A stretch of 53,746 nucleotides of DNA from Prevotellaceae bacterium. Its GTDB lineage: Bacteria; Bacteroidota; Bacteroidia; Bacteroidales; Bacteroidaceae. Where the stretch lies: positions 1 through 53,746 of the forward strand of contig JAHZGX010000005.1 of assembly GCA_019420585.1 (NCBI GenBank), read 5' to 3'. Below are positions 47,387 through 53,746 of this stretch, piece after piece (within the stretch, counting starts at the first letter, position 1; each line of letters starts with the position of its first letter). The notes under the pieces were generated by a model that was given only the letters and a program-made list of their open reading frames with translations, was not told the origin of the DNA and ran no database searches. The position numbers and the translations under genes are program-made.

Positions 47387-50101
47387 TTATCTTTCTGACT
47401 GAAAGTCGTAAGAACCGGAACCCACCTCAATCACGGTGTATCCTTGTTCCTCTCTCACCTTGTGTATGCCTCTGCCCGTTTCGGGGAACACGCTGAAGCG
47501 ACTGGGTATGCTGATGCGTGCCTCGGTGTTGGCCGGTATCTCAATTTTCCATGTCAGGTGCTTTCCTTCCTTTGTCCATTCGCTCTTGATGAGTCCTGAG
47601 ACGCTTTGGTGGGAAGCCTTCACGTGATTGATTCCCTCGGGGAAGCAGGGCTTCATGTCCAGGTGCCGGTAGCCTCGCGTTCCCTCCATCTGGCTTATGC
47701 CGGCCAGGTCTTCATAGTACCACAGCAGCAGGTCGCCTAGCAGCATCACGTGGTTGCCGCTGTTCATGGCCGGATTGGCCGTGTCGCCGTTCCAGAGTTC
47801 CCATATGGTGGTGGCCCCGTGGTCAATCATGTATCCGTAGCCGGGGAAGGTGCGTTGATTCACGATTTTCATGGCCAGGTCTGCGTGCCCGTTTCTGGTC
47901 AGTCCCCGCATCAGGTGCTGCATGCCCAGCACGCCGCAACTGACGTGCCCGTCATGCTTCTTCTCCGTCACTTCCACTATGTTCTGCATCACCCGTTCCT
48001 CGTAGCCTTGTGGCACGAGGCCGAGTTCGAGCGACAGGATGTTGGCTGTCACCGTGTTGTTGCTGTACTGTGCGGTTTCCCGGTTGAAGAGTTTCCTGTT
48101 GTAGGCCTCCTTGATGCTCCGCCTTTGTCGGGAATAATACTCGGCATCGGCATGCAGTCCCAGTCCTTCGCCCATCTCTTCCATCATGCGCAGGCAATCA
48201 TAGTAAACCGTGGTGCCGAGCACGGTGCCCTCGGTGATGCGTGCCGAGTCCTGGCTGTTGATGAGTTCCTTGCTTTCGGGTGGCATGCACCAGTCGCCAT
48301 AGGTGTCCCGCACCACCACGCCGTCCTGCATCAGGTTCTGTTCCACATATTGTGTCCACCGCCTGAGCGCGGGGTAGTATGTCATGGCTGCCAGACGGTC
48401 ATCGCAATGGGTGTAAAGCATGTAGGTGGCATACACGAAGGCGGCTTGCCAGGTCACGTTGGGCGTGTACATGTTCAGGAATGCGGGGCAGATGTCGCTG
48501 ATGTTCCCGTCGTAGGTCTGTGTGTCTGCCATGTCCCTGAGCCACTTGTAATAGAGTGCCGCGTTGTCGAAGAGCAGGTTCTCGCCGTAGCATCCCGTCA
48601 CGCGGTCACCTGTCCAGCCCAGACGCTCGTCACGCTGAGGGCAGTCAATGGGCATGCCCTGGTAATTGCCCCTGATGCCCCACAAGGCATTTTCGTGCAG
48701 TTTGTTCAGCAGTTCGTTGTCGCATGAGAAGGTCCCGTGCTTTTCCATGAGGTCGTGCTGCACGAGTCCGGTGATGTCCTTGGTGCCGGGAACGGCGGTG
48801 ATTCCGCTGATTTCCACGTATCGGAAGCCTTGGTATACCAGTTCCGGCCGGTAGGTGAACTGCCCGTCGGCAGCCGGTATGTAGGTATTGGTGCAGCGTG
48901 CGCTGCGCAGGTTGTCTGTGTAGAGCCGGTCGTTGTCGGTCGGGTCAAGCCGCTCGGCATGCCTTATCACCACGGGCTGTCCGGCCTTGCCCCTGAGTGT
49001 GGCCTGCAGTTGTCCCACCATGTTCTGCCCCATGTCGATGATGTACCGTCCCTTTGCCACTTGCCTTATGCTCACGGGAGTGAGTCTTTCTTGGGTTCGC
49101 CTGCCGGGGCATGGCTGTGGTTCCAGTGCTCCTCGGGGTGTCTGCATCCGTGCGGCCGTTTCCCATGACGAGTCGTCAAATCCAGGCTCCGTCCATCCCT
49201 TTGCCTCCTTGCGCGCGTCGTACACCTCACCTGAATAGAGATTGTTTGAGCGTATGGGGCCGTCTGTCGTGGCATGCCATTCCGTGGAGGTGGGTATCAC
49301 CAGTGTGTCACGGTTGGTCTCTATCACCAGTTGCGCCCTCAGCCTGGGCAGTCCGTATGATGTGTGTTCCTTGCGCAGTCCTGTCACATAGCCGTTTCCC
49401 AGCACCGTGCCTATGGCGTTGCGCCCTTGCCGGAGCAGGGGAGTCACGTCGTAGGTGTTGTAATACACGGTCTTGTCATAGCCCGACTGCAGGGTGCCGA
49501 ACACGTCGTTGCTCGCTGCTTTCCCGTTGATGTATGTCGTGCTTGCCCCCATGCCGCTCACGTAGAGCGTGGCGCGCTTCACCTTCCCGGCCACCGTGAA
49601 CTCCCGGCGGAGGTACCGCGCGGGCAAATCCCTGCATCCTCCCTCCTCGGTGGTGACTTTTTCCTGGTCGTCCACGCCAATCCACTCTCCCTGCCAGTCG
49701 GCCAGGTTCAGCCCTGTCATGAACTTCTGCACGGGACTTTTGATGCACTCGCCGGTGCTGAGCCAGACTGTCACCTGCCAGTATATGTCCTTCTGCCGGG
49801 GAAGCCTGCGCCCGTGGTAGGGCACTTGCAGGGTCTCGCTGCCTTCCACGCGCTCTGAGTCCCACAGTTGCTCCCTGCACTCCCGGGTGAGTCCTTCCCG
49901 GGTCGTGGCCACCGTGATGCGGTAGGCAGTCTGCTTCACATCCTGCTTCTCGCTTTCTATCTGCCAACTGAATTGTGCAGTGCGCATGACACCTGTGGCT
50001 TCGGCCATGCGGTTGACGCGGAATGCCTTCAGCCTGGCTGCCTTCATGCCTGCGCCTGCTGTCATGGCCAGTGCCAGTATGAGGAGTAATGTCTTTCTCA
50101 T
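47387..50101 (-). CDS. secreted alpha-L-rhamnosidase (GH78)
   Basis: 904 residues. A signal peptide (ends AGMKA) is followed by the rhamnosidase N-terminal Ig and jelly-roll domains (FSWQIESEKQDVKQTAYRI, LYVSGMGASTTYINGK, SGYDKTVYYNTYDVTPLL). The (alpha/alpha)6 catalytic barrel has the family signature GMPIDCPQRDERLGWTGD, IDHGATTIWELWNGDT and a final beta domain. The Asp/Glu pair in QRDERLGW and the Glu of TIWELWNG are the catalytic candidates. First gene of the operon. A -7 box TATCTTTG (50233-50226) lies 125 bases upstream. Confidence 0.95.
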   Translation of the reverse strand: MRKTLLLILALAMTAGAGMKAARLKAFRVNRMAEATGVMRTAQFSWQIESEKQDVKQTAYRITVATTREGLTRECREQLWDSERVEGSETLQVPYHGRRLPRQKDIYWQVTVWLSTGECIKSPVQKFMTGLNLADWQGEWIGVDDQEKVTTEEGGCRDLPARYLRREFTVAGKVKRATLYVSGMGASTTYINGKAASNDVFGTLQSGYDKTVYYNTYDVTPLLRQGRNAIGTVLGNGYVTGLRKEHTSYGLPRLRAQLVIETNRDTLVIPTSTEWHATTDGPIRSNNLYSGEVYDARKEAKGWTEPGFDDSSWETAARMQTPRGALEPQPCPGRRTQERLTPVSIRQVAKGRYIIDMGQNMVGQLQATLRGKAGQPVVIRHAERLDPTDNDRLYTDNLRSARCTNTYIPAADGQFTYRPELVYQGFRYVEISGITAVPGTKDITGLVQHDLMEKHGTFSCDNELLNKLHENALWGIRGNYQGMPIDCPQRDERLGWTGDRVTGCYGENLLFDNAALYYKWLRDMADTQTYDGNISDICPAFLNMYTPNVTWQAAFVYATYMLYTHCDDRLAAMTYYPALRRWTQYVEQNLMQDGVVVRDTYGDWCMPPESKELINSQDSARITEGTVLGTTVYYDCLRMMEEMGEGLGLHADAEYYSRQRRSIKEAYNRKLFNRETAQYSNNTVTANILSLELGLVPQGYEERVMQNIVEVTEKKHDGHVSCGVLGMQHLMRGLTRNGHADLAMKIVNQRTFPGYGYMIDHGATTIWELWNGDTANPAMNSGNHVMLLGDLLLWYYEDLAGISQMEGTRGYRHLDMKPCFPEGINHVKASHQSVSGLIKSEWTKEGKHLTWKIEIPANTEARISIPSRFSVFPETGRGIHKVREEQGYTVIEVGSGSYDFQSER

Positions 50102-50225
50102 TTATTATATTAGGCGATTCTGATTCCTTTTCCGTATATCGGGAGATTGTCGGTCCGCTTTTTGCGGAAGTCAAATGGGAGAAAAACAGAATCCGTCTTG
50201 GTCATGTGACTTTACTTGTTTGTTA

Positions 50226-50233
50226 CAAAGATA
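50226..50233 (-). promoter_or_regulatory. -7 promoter box of the rhamnosidase operon
   Basis: TATCTTTG on the minus strand, exact TAnnTTTG match, giving a leader of about 118 bases before the GH78 ATG. The -33 element is not clear. The rest of 50102-50340 holds no gene I can support. Confidence 0.55.
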
Positions 50234-50340
50234 CGCATTTATTGCCAAATTGCCATTGGATTACGGCTTTTTCGCTTTCTTTTGAGAAAGATGGCATGCC
50301 GGGTGTTGCCTTCATGCGCTATGCTGCAGACCGATTATGA

Positions 50341-50374
50341 CAACACCCCATGGGCATTTGCCCATGGGGTGTTG
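50341..50374 (-). terminator. long perfect hairpin after malQ
   Basis: CAACACCCCATGGGCA and TGCCCATGGGGTGTTG (16-bp perfect arms) with only two bases between them, 33 bases after the malQ stop. There is no T tract on the minus strand, so termination strength is uncertain. Confidence 0.7.
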
Positions 50375-50407
50375 CTTTCTTGTGCCTGTTTACTGCCTGT
50401 GTGGGGC

Positions 50408-53086
50408 TTACTGGCGTCCGCTCTGTGCTGTCATGCTGCGCAGTGCCTGGCAGAAATCACGGGCCGAGGAGAGTTGCTCCAGGGTGAGGTGCATGCGGTA
50501 ACGCCAGTAATGGTGCGGGTTGGACGGTATGTTGATGCGCTCTGCCGTGGGGGCGGGATTGCGCAGGTGCTCGTCAGTCGAGAGCCAGTCCTGCAGGCTG
50601 AGGAGGCACAGCATGGAGGGGGAGGCCAGGTGCCGTTCCACCACTTCCCTGCACAGCCAGCCCGGCATGTCGGCCGGAGCCTGCCCGTCATGGTGCAGCA
50701 CGTGGCGGAAGTAGAGCTGTGCCCGTTCGGGCTCTTCCTGCCACCACCCCCGCAGGGTGGGCATGTCGTGGGTGAAGATGGTGCACACGCTGCGGTGGGG
50801 ATTGTTGTCCAGGTTGGCAAAGAGCTGGCCGTAGGTCTTGGGCATGGTCTGTATCTCCAGCGTGAGTATGCGCAGGCGCTCCAGCACGGGTGCCACGCAT
50901 TGCGGCACCATGCCCAGGTCCTCGGCGCACACCAGCATGTGGGTGGCCTGCACCAGCACGGGCAGCACCCTCATGGCGTGCTCTTCCCAGTACTGATTGT
51001 GCCGCTCATGGAAATAGTGTTGGTGCAGGCGCCGGAAACTTTCCTGCTCTTCGGGTGAGAGGGCACGGAATATGAACTCGCTGTCGGCTCCGATGCGTGG
51101 ATGGTAGCGGTCGGGGGCATCCTCATCGGGGATGAACAGCACTTGGCTGGTGAGGCGGAAGAGCCCCGTGCGCAATTGCCTGCTGCGCTCGTCTCCGCCT
51201 TCGGGGAACTGTTCCAGGATCTGCCTTTGCGTGGCCAGGTGGCCGCATAGCCGGTAGTGTCCGCCTGCCTGCCTTTCCAGGCAATGTTCCCTTACCCATC
51301 CAGCCTGGTCGGCAAACAGGGTGTCTATGATGTGGTCGGTGATGTAGGGCTTGGTCATGAACTCACGGCGGAAGTGCAGTCCGAATCCCTCAATCTCTTC
51401 CCGGCTCATGGGCAGGGAGGGTGAGAAATGTCCCAGCAGGCCGTCCACGCAACAGAGTGGAATCTGCCATATACGGAAGAATCCCAGCACATGGTCGATG
51501 CGGAATGCGTCAAAGTAGCGCGACATCCTCTCCAGCCTCCGCCTCCACCACAGGTATCCGTCGGCAGCCATGGCTTCCCAGTTGTAGGTGGGGAATCCCC
51601 AGTTCTGCCCTGTTGTGCTGAATGCGTCGGGCGGTGCACCCGCCTGCCCGTCCATGTGGAAGAGTCCCGGAGCCGTCCATGCCTCCACGCTGCAGCGGCT
51701 GATGCCAATGGGTATGTCCCCCTTGAGCCACACTCCCCTGCCATGGGCGTGGGCCGAAGCACGTCTCAACTGCCCGTCGAGCAAGTATTGCACATAGGCA
51801 TAATAACCGCTCTCGGCGGCATGTTGTTCCACCAGTGAGCGTGCCTTGCCGGGGTCATACTGGGAGTGCTCGGGCCAGGAAGTGAAGTCGCAGGTGCCAT
51901 ATCGGTCGCGCAGGAGGCAGAAGGCTGTGTAGGGCATGAGCCAGTCTTCATTGTCGGCATAGAACCGCCTGTAGCCATCGCTGGCCAGGGTGGCTGCTCC
52001 CTCCTGGGCATAAAGTGCGTGCAGATAGTCATGCTTCAGGCTGTTGGCTCCCTCGTAGTCCATCTGCGGCAGGGCATTGAGTGCGGCGGCACGTGCCTTG
52101 AAGCGGCTCATGGCGGCTTCTGAGTCCAGCCCGGGCAACTGGCGCAGGTCGGTGTACATGGGGTGCAGGGCATAGATGCTGATGGCACTGTAAGGGTAGC
52201 AGTCGCTCCAGGTGTGCGTCTGCGTGGTGTCATATATGGGCAGCAGCTGCACGGCATGCATGCCTGTCTCGGCGGCCAGGTCGGCCATGTGAGCCAGGTC
52301 GCCGAAGTCGCCTACGCCCTGGCTGCCCTGGCTGCGGAGCGAGAACACCGGTATCACCACCCCGGCCACCCGCCAGTGGCGTTCGGGGAGGCGCAGGCCG
52401 TGGTCGCACACGGCCAGCACCGTGGAGGGGGGCAGGGGCGTGGACGGGCTCTGCCTGTTGGCTCCCTGTTCCCACTCCAGCACCTCTCCGCTCTGCTCGT
52501 CCAGCACCACGTATTTGTATTCAAAGGGCATCTGCAGCCCGTCGGCATTGAGCGAGAGCACCCACTCGTTGGCTCCGCAGCCCTGCATGCGCATGGCCTG
52601 GCCTGCGTTCCAGCCGCCCAGTGAGGCCTGGCTGCCCACCAGCGCGAGCACCTGTCCGGCACTCAGTTGCGGGGCCAGGACGCGGAATACGATGGTGCGG
52701 CCATAATAGACAAAGGAGGAGCGGCAGGGCGTGAACGGAGTCACGCTGTGGACGTAGGCCGAACTGTAGAGATGGCTTTGCTCGGGAGCATCGCGCCAGT
52801 AGTCGGGAAAGATGAACTCCAGGCCATCGCTTGCCGGGAAGTTGCGCGGAACGGCATCCCATTCGTGCCGGGTTACCCGGCCGTCCCTGACCACCACATA
52901 GCGGTACTTGAATCGTCTCACATCGGGGGCAGGCAGCGTGAAATGCCCCGTCCATGATTCTCCGTCTCCGGTGGTCAGCGGCAGAAGCGACTGTCCGCGG
53001 GCGGTTCCACCGCGTTCGGTCTCAATTTCCACTGCGATGCTCTCGCCCCAGTGGGTGTGATATTCTATGCTGAAAGTCAGTTTCAT
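50408..53086 (-). CDS. malQ: 4-alpha-glucanotransferase (GH77) with two CBM20 domains
   Basis: 892 residues from ATG 53086 (MKLTFSIEYHTHWGE); the frame extends 35 codons further upstream, past the promoter. Two N-terminal starch-binding CBM20 domains (about 1-120 and 130-240; FKYRYVVVRDGRVTRHEWD and LVGSQASLGGWNAGQAMRM) precede the GH77 barrel. The nucleophile is Asp531 in DAFRIDHVLGFF and the acid/base Glu722 in CAEDLGMVP; THDMPTLRGWW follows. It transfers maltosyl and longer glucan chains in glycogen or starch use. This disproportionating type is usually cytoplasmic; no signal peptide is visible. Monocistronic, with its own promoter and hairpin. Confidence 0.96.
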   Translation of the reverse strand: MKLTFSIEYHTHWGESIAVEIETERGGTARGQSLLPLTTGDGESWTGHFTLPAPDVRRFKYRYVVVRDGRVTRHEWDAVPRNFPASDGLEFIFPDYWRDAPEQSHLYSSAYVHSVTPFTPCRSSFVYYGRTIVFRVLAPQLSAGQVLALVGSQASLGGWNAGQAMRMQGCGANEWVLSLNADGLQMPFEYKYVVLDEQSGEVLEWEQGANRQSPSTPLPPSTVLAVCDHGLRLPERHWRVAGVVIPVFSLRSQGSQGVGDFGDLAHMADLAAETGMHAVQLLPIYDTTQTHTWSDCYPYSAISIYALHPMYTDLRQLPGLDSEAAMSRFKARAAALNALPQMDYEGANSLKHDYLHALYAQEGAATLASDGYRRFYADNEDWLMPYTAFCLLRDRYGTCDFTSWPEHSQYDPGKARSLVEQHAAESGYYAYVQYLLDGQLRRASAHAHGRGVWLKGDIPIGISRCSVEAWTAPGLFHMDGQAGAPPDAFSTTGQNWGFPTYNWEAMAADGYLWWRRRLERMSRYFDAFRIDHVLGFFRIWQIPLCCVDGLLGHFSPSLPMSREEIEGFGLHFRREFMTKPYITDHIIDTLFADQAGWVREHCLERQAGGHYRLCGHLATQRQILEQFPEGGDERSRQLRTGLFRLTSQVLFIPDEDAPDRYHPRIGADSEFIFRALSPEEQESFRRLHQHYFHERHNQYWEEHAMRVLPVLVQATHMLVCAEDLGMVPQCVAPVLERLRILTLEIQTMPKTYGQLFANLDNNPHRSVCTIFTHDMPTLRGWWQEEPERAQLYFRHVLHHDGQAPADMPGWLCREVVERHLASPSMLCLLSLQDWLSTDEHLRNPAPTAERINIPSNPHHYWRYRMHLTLEQLSSARDFCQALRSMTAQSGRQ

Positions 53087-53113
53087 TTGTTTGATTGATG
53101 TAATCTCCAAGTG

Positions 53114-53144
53114 CAAATATAGAGGAAAAGGAAGAACGATGCAA
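53114..53144 (-). promoter_or_regulatory. promoter of malQ
   Basis: Minus strand: TTG (53144-53142), 20-base spacer, TATATTTG (53121-53114), good Bacteroidetes -33/-7 pair, leaving a leader of about 20 bases before the ATG at 53086. Confidence 0.7.
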
Positions 53145-53174
53145 CAAGTTTCGGCAAAACATTCACGCTTTTTC

Positions 53175-53205
53175 TTGGCGGAATCATACATTCTGCGTAC
53201 CTTTG
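53175..53205 (+). promoter_or_regulatory. promoter of the unannotated RNA gene
   Basis: TTG (53175-53177), 20-base spacer, TACCTTTG (53198-53205), a consensus Bacteroidetes promoter pointing away from malQ. Transcription should start near 53211. Confidence 0.75.
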
Positions 53206-53210
53206 TGATA

Positions 53211-53446
53211 CAAACATTGAGTGACAGACCTACCGCACTGGTTCGACTGGGATACTCATCAATAATTTACATGAAACCGAGAAAAGTTTCGCTAGCCAAT
53301 GGCGGGCCACGCCCAGCAATGGGTTCATCAGATGACGGTGGATTACAAAGGCGGTGAACACTCAAAACTTATTCATTCGGAGTTTCATCACATCACCAGT
53401 GCGGTTCTTATAGGCGGCCGGGAGTGCGGAAGGCATTCCCGGCCGC
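53211..53446 (+). ncRNA. structured RNA, 6S-like candidate
   Basis: An RNA of roughly 230 bases with a promoter in front and a terminator at its end, and no convincing coding frame. ACCGCACTGGT (53232-53242) pairs perfectly with ACCAGTGCGGT (53395-53405), closing a long rod. Inside, after a large unpaired 5' stretch, ATGAAAC-CGA (53271-53280) pairs with TCG-GA-GTTTCAT (53377-53388). A closing stem, asymmetric central bubble and apical stem in about 175 bases is the layout of 6S RNA, which binds RNA polymerase. The primary sequence alone does not prove this; it could be another Bacteroidales RNA family. Confidence 0.6.
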
Positions 53447-53470
53447 TTCTCTTTTCCTTTTTCTTTCCTA
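53414..53470 (+). terminator. terminator of the RNA gene
   Basis: GCGGCCGGGA (53414-53423) and TCCCGGCCGC (53437-53446), perfect 10-bp arms, followed by the pyrimidine-rich TTCTCTTTTCCTTTTTC tract. Confidence 0.88.
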
Positions 53471-53746
53471 TCGCGAGATGCTGCCTCCTTAGCCTTGCAC
53501 ATGCTTGGCCGCCATTGACGGGATTCCCGGCCTTGACCTTGGACGTTGCCCGCCCCGTCCGGCAGGAGGCGGAGGCAGCCGCAAAGGCCATTGTGGCTTG
53601 CCTGGAAAGGAGATGAGGTGACACGGCAGGGGAGGCAGGGATGCCCTGGTCTGGGGGAGGGAGAGAGTCTCCCGTAAAGGTAGACTCCGTACCTCCATGC
53701 CGTCTCAAAATCTCAAAATCTCAAATCTCAAGTGAAAAAAAAGGTA
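53471..53746. other. no gene seen; short A-rich repeat at the end
   Basis: GC-rich spacer without a supportable gene. Near 53703-53731 a short direct repeat, TCTCAAAA-TCTCAAAA-TCTCAAA-TCTCAA, is present, and the last bases read as a reverse -7-like element (TACC then T-rich). Confidence 0.5.

Noticed and set aside
53211..53446. tmRNA
   Set aside because: Too short, no tRNA-like ends and no tag-coding frame; the GGTTCGACTGG stretch is only a chance resemblance to the tmRNA start.
53299..53616. 105-codon protein gene after malQ
   Set aside because: It overlaps the structured RNA and its terminator hairpin, and its sequence has no protein-like pattern.

Overview
The window looks like a chromosomal segment from the Bacteroidales, most likely the Prevotellaceae. 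The signs are: a complete Bacteroides-type aerotolerance (bat) operon; Bacteroidetes -7 promoter boxes (TAnnTTTG, most often TACCTTTG) upstream of many genes with no Shine-Dalgarno; type IX secretion (T9SS) sorting tails on secreted proteins; families that are Bacteroidetes-specific to my knowledge (a DUF5112/DUF5113-type sensor kinase, DUF6261, CCDC81-type HU plus SPOR); and GH78/GH2/GH77 carbohydrate enzymes. The species cannot be named from this sequence.

Layout. 1-2100: 3' part of a tRNA-Lys(CTT) and aspS, each with an intrinsic terminator, then about 450 bp with no convincing gene. 2553-19112 (minus): one long, tightly spaced gene run, moxR, DUF58, a BatD-like anchor protein, batA-batB-batC-batD-batE, a PAP2 phosphatase, a very large two-part sensor kinase, its response regulator, a small AbgT-like membrane protein and a PcrA/UvrD helicase. 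19257-23384 (minus): ftsY, rimO, an HU protein and an HU-transmembrane-LysM protein. 23572-31512 (minus): pepD, a beta-helix lipoprotein, rlmH, nadC, a C69 dipeptidase, a SUI1/eIF1-like factor, a 64-residue protein, an FMN-binding split-barrel protein and a lipoprotein nitroreductase. 31570-36457 (plus): a small membrane protein, an OmpH/Skp-like lipoprotein, an HU-transmembrane-SPOR protein, a zinc-ribbon FHA protein, glycerate kinase, DUF1294 and an unknown protein.

36529-43571 is the accessory part. It is bounded by two strong convergent hairpins and holds a PepSY-like lipoprotein, two adjacent minisatellites (9 bp and 41 bp units), a DUF6261 protein with a Gly-rich tail, and three closely linked secreted-protein genes: an S74/tail-fibre-like T9SS cargo, a gingipain-family (C25) protease, and a small secreted protein with a T9SS-like tail that is translationally coupled to the protease. 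43596-50101 (minus) is a GH78 rhamnosidase, SGNH esterase and GH2 enzyme operon without SusC/SusD. 50408-53086 is a two-CBM20 4-alpha-glucanotransferase. 53211-53446 holds an unannotated RNA gene with promoter, 11-bp closing stem and terminator, best explained as a 6S-like RNA.

Most interesting: (1) the S74-like/C25/coupled-partner secretion cassette next to a shuffled minisatellite; (2) two different membrane proteins that join an HU-type DNA-binding domain to a cell-wall-binding domain (LysM and SPOR); (3) a sensor kinase whose intact ATPase and whose best H-box lie in different halves; (4) the 6S-like RNA; (5) two face-to-face overlapping promoters on a perfect 14-bp palindrome between pepD and its plus-strand neighbour.
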